64,000 nt of DNA, from assembly GCA_020284085.1 (NCBI GenBank), contig JACEVL010000098.1:738665-802664 (forward strand), read 5' to 3'. Origin of the DNA: Aporrectodea caliginosa. Taxonomy: Eukaryota > Annelida > Clitellata > Crassiclitellata > Lumbricidae. The notes under the pieces are model-generated. The model was not told the origin of the DNA, made no database searches, and saw only the letters and a program-made list of their open reading frames with translations. The position numbers and the translations under genes were made by a program. Shown here piece after piece: positions 60,895 to 64,000 of this stretch (position 1 is the stretch's first letter; each line of letters opens with the position of its first letter).

Positions 60895-61642
60895 CTGCTA
60901 GACAAAGTCGTTCAACCAAGACTCCGATGGCTTGGACATAAACAATACATGCAATACAATACAATAGAATACAATGCACCACAATACAATACAATACAAT
61001 GCAATACATCACAATACAATACATTACATTACAACTTGTATTTATAACGCGCCTTAATTAAATAAAGTCTTAAGTACTCATTACAACGAATTGGCTTAGT
61101 CAAAGTACTTGGTGAAAATATGTGTTTCAAGTTTAGATTTAAAAGTATTGATCGAGTAGGATCTTCGGATTGGTTCTGGTAAAGAGTTCCATTCAGCTGG
61201 ACCAGCTACCTCAAACATTCTGTTTCCAAATTGTAGATTTGTTCTTTTAGTTACAAAGCCTCATTTTGAAGCTGATCGCAATCCACGTCATGACTCAAGA
61301 GCAGCTCATGGTGTGACTAAAGATGATACGTAAGGAGGCTCCGAACCTGGCGTTACTTTAAACATCAAAAGGCAGATTTTAAAGGATATCCGATCGTGGC
61401 AGGGTAACCAGTGCAGTTGTCGTAGGGAGTGGGTGAGAGAATGCCAGCTGACAGAATCCCACGCAATGAACTACACTCAAGATTCGAAGGAAAAAGAAAC
61501 AAAGGCAGATCAAAGCTACGCTGGATAGACAATATAAATGAGGACATGACATCACTTGGACTAATAATTACGGGAGCAATGGACTTGACAAATGACCGAG
61601 GACAATGGGATGATTTATTTGTACCCTTTGCCGCCAAATGGT
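60895..61642 (+). mobile_element. RTE-like LINE C-terminal remnant split by another insertion
   Basis: 60895-60951 encodes LLDKVVQPRLRWLGH. 61429-61620 encodes GERMPADRIPRNELHSRFEG, GRSKLRWIDNINEDM and GLIITGAMDLTNDRGQW. Together these are the C-terminal region typical of RTE/L1-like reverse transcriptases, with a gap of about 475 bp where another element entered. A (GATGAC)n tract follows at 61643. Confidence 0.75.
60952..61420 (-). mobile_element. Antisense LINE/SINE 3' segment inserted in the RTE remnant
   Basis: (ATACA)n then AACTTGTATTTATAACGCGCC reads on the minus strand as the common tail. CATTCAGCTGGACCAGCTAC and TGTTTCCAAATTGTAGATTT recur at 62790-62850. Confidence 0.65.
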
Positions 61643-61745
61643 GGTGATGATGGTGATGACGATGACGATGATGATGATGACGATGACGACGACGACGATG
61701 ATGATGATGACGTTGATGATGATGATGACGACGACGATTATGATA
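61643..61745. repeat. (GAT)/(GAC) triplet repeat
   Basis: About 100 bp directly after the LINE C-terminus, consistent with expansion of its 3' tail. Confidence 0.9.
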
Positions 61746-63599
61746 CTTCTCAATTTCTTTCGATAGCCTTACAGCTAAGACTATAGATAGTTCTGAATGA
61801 AATGCGAGAAAAGTTCAAAGCAATGAACAATCGACGTTAACTGCGTTTGATGCCATAAGTTGTTGCTAGCCTGGTTGAATGCATCCATGGTTTGTTTTTA
61901 AGCTTGGCAATTTTTGAGGAAAATCAGGTGAAGTTTGATCGATAATCCTTTGTGACAGCCGTGAGATGTCGCTAAGCGCATGATATTAGCGAATGAAATA
62001 CAGGATCAAATAAGACACCTTAATAAGGTTTCTATCCCAATATATAATTATAGGCCTGTATATATTCATTCGTCGTGTTCTAACGTTCGGTGGCTGCAAG
62101 GTTCCTGCCATGTAAAGTCTATAATTCGGGACTACGTCAACGGTTTTTTTATGCCATAGATGTCGCTAAACAATTGAAATTAAATCCAATCGTTTAATCG
62201 CTGTGATGAGGTGGACATCAACGGTCTTTGTTGCCACAAGAGGTCGTTCAGGTCAATTCTGCATCCATCCAGCCGATTGGCTAGAATGTTACAGGCCTCA
62301 TGTGTTTTTAAACCTATCTTATAATATATTGCGATAGGTGGTTTAATTTGCATCAAACTCCGCCATTGCCCGTACTATGGTAGTGCCAGTCCCAAGCATG
62401 GAGAATCTCCAGGCTTGGCTTGGGACTGGCTCTACCACAGTATGGCAGTGGAGAAAGGAAGAAGGTGACGCTAATTAATCCTCTTTGTTGTGACACAGTG
62501 TCGTTAAACAGCAATTAACCAACAATTTGTATCAAATACCGTCTTACACCAACTCTCCTCCGCTTGCACTCACCTCTGCTACTTTACACTTACGACTGTA
62601 AACCGAACTCTTCAAACTATTATATCGTAATACTAGTCCTGCCCCACCACATGACCACATTCATCACCGATTACCACCGTAGCAACCTGCTGTCTCCTCG
62701 GCTTGACCTGATTTTGACCTGCCATTGGAACGAACAGAGCGGCTTGGCTATTGCGGCTTAATTCGGTATAGTCCCAGTAATAAGCTGGTCTATTCAGCTG
62801 GACCAGCTATACCTCAAACATTATGTTTCCAAATATTATTGTAGATTTGCACTTTTGATTACAGTTTTCTTTTGAAGTTGATAAAGGAGCGCTCTCATTA
62901 AACACCTTTAGAACGTAGTCAGCCGATACTATATAAATATGGATTCCTTTCCTACACGTATTCTGTCCTACACTTATTCCTATTAAAGAGCTGCAATATG
63001 CCAAAAACTAATCTTTGTCGGCGGCAACGGCCTATGTTGTCATAAGCTGCCGTTAAACTCTGGATCCATCCATCCTACACGTATTCGCAAAATAACTGGA
63101 ACTGCTATAATTATTATGTCTAGACGTTTATCCGTCCCAATAGGGTAAATGACTTTCATAGCGTATACCCCTCTCCGCCCCTACCCTCACTGTCCGTCTT
63201 CCATCCTCTGCCCCTGTCCCTACCCTCCTCTGCCCCTCGTATAGCTCATACTGACCGCCGACGGTGGATCACCTGTCGCCGCCTAGCGAATGAGGCAGTG
63301 TGAAATCAGCGTAACAGCTTCTGACTTAAGAGAGAAAGACAAACAGACATTTCTCTTCGTTTATTTTATTAATGCATGGTATAATGAAAATAGTAGATGT
63401 TGCCAAAAGATGCCACTAAACTGAAAATTAATAATTATCAATAATCTAATGCCATAATTATAATATTATAAGTAGGATTATATGTATTGTGCATTTGCGG
63501 CCGAAGTTGTTTTTACTTTTATGATTTCTTGTGTGGACAATTTCTGCGTAATATTGTTTAATTTGCTTCAAACCAATTTGTCACAATATGTGTATCATA
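61746..63599 (+). repeat. Intergenic with further A, B and C modules
   Basis: Module B at 62009-62053 and 62897-62942. Module C at 62134-62172, 62214-62251 and 63018-63058. Module A at about 62448-62515. An inverted repeat lies at 62366-62444. No gene is seen. Confidence 0.55.
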
Positions 63600-63777
63600 T
63601 TGTCGGATGTATTACTGGAATCGGGAGCGCCTCTGAGTAGTTTTCTTGAAGGGCTATATAAATGTTATATGAATGAATGAATGAATGAATGAATGAATGA
63701 ATGAATGAATGAATGAATGAATGAATGAATGAATGAATGAATGAATGAATGAATGAATGAATGAATGAATGAATGAA
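63600..63777 (+). mobile_element. LINE/SINE 3' tail with (GAAT)n
   Basis: CGGGAGCGCCTCTGAGTAG and GGGCTATATAAATG, then more than 100 bp of pure GAAT (63671-63777). Confidence 0.7.
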
Positions 63778-64000
63778 ACTGATGGTCGAAAGTTATATGA
63801 AAATGAATTTTAAAGATTTCAACGACTCAACGGCCTTTTTAGCTATAGGATGTCGCTAAATAACGGGATAATAGTCAGTGTATTAATTTTTCTGAGCTGT
63901 ATTATCCCATAGGATGTCAATAAAAGTGTATTACACTCACCTTGTGACACAGAAAGTATGAACACTTAACCAAATTTGAGCTGTACTTGAACACCTTTAA
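63778..64000 (+). repeat. Module C and the start of a module B at the window edge
   Basis: Module C at 63823-63861 (CTCAACGGCCTTTTTAGC...GTCGCTAAAT). The last 14 bases (GAACACCTTTAA) look like the start of module B. No gene. Confidence 0.5.

Overview
This window is eukaryotic: metazoan, and most likely a marine invertebrate. The genes are split by GT-AG introns with polypyrimidine acceptors. Retroelement debris is dense, much of it with the 3' tail ending in GGCGCTATATAAAT seen in CR1/L2-type LINEs and their SINEs. DNA transposons are nested in one another and microsatellite runs are very abundant. No species can be assigned from sequence alone. The palindrome TAGGCCTA occurs about 19 times, against roughly one expected by chance, which may help to place the genome.

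Left half (about 0.5-31.8 kb): a tandem array of four copies of one TRIM-type gene (RING, two B-boxes, coiled coil, then a beta-propeller-like C-terminus), plus a fifth copy reduced to distal 5' flank. Each gene has a large first coding exon (A, about 1.09 kb) and, after an intron, a terminal exon (B, about 0.85 kb). They join in phase 1 to encode about 644-647 residues. Copy 1 (2903-6842) has a 1-nt insertion in each exon. Copy 2 (10339-13299) has a stop at codon 41 inside the RING. Copies 3 (14571-17621) and 4 (24441-29814) are open throughout. Copy 3 has lost its whole 5' flank to a truncated piggyBac-like MITE. Copies 1, 2 and 4 keep a TATA-like box preceded by an IRF/ISRE-like motif (GAAAGTGAAAGC in 1 and 4, one mismatch in 2). 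The array is broken up by two 5'-truncated LINEs, one with an intact reverse transcriptase ORF, a MITE with 10-bp target duplications, tRNA-derived SINEs (two identical over 201 bp in the copy 4 intron) and a 1.7-kb foldback element.

Right half (about 31.8-64 kb): no convincing host protein-coding gene. It holds long microsatellites, five kinds of tRNA-headed SINE, a 1.73-kb tandem duplication (42674-46107), a Helitron-like element (51290-52736) containing a complete piggyBac-like MITE, three hAT-like MITEs with 8-bp target duplications, a dead RTE-like LINE with another element inserted in it, and many copies of three short modules (here A, B and C) in a recurring order.

The TRIM copies are probably paralogous E3 ubiquitin ligases of an expanding innate-immunity or ubiquitination family. 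This follows from domain architecture only. Everything else appears to be mobile or low-complexity DNA that has shaped the array.
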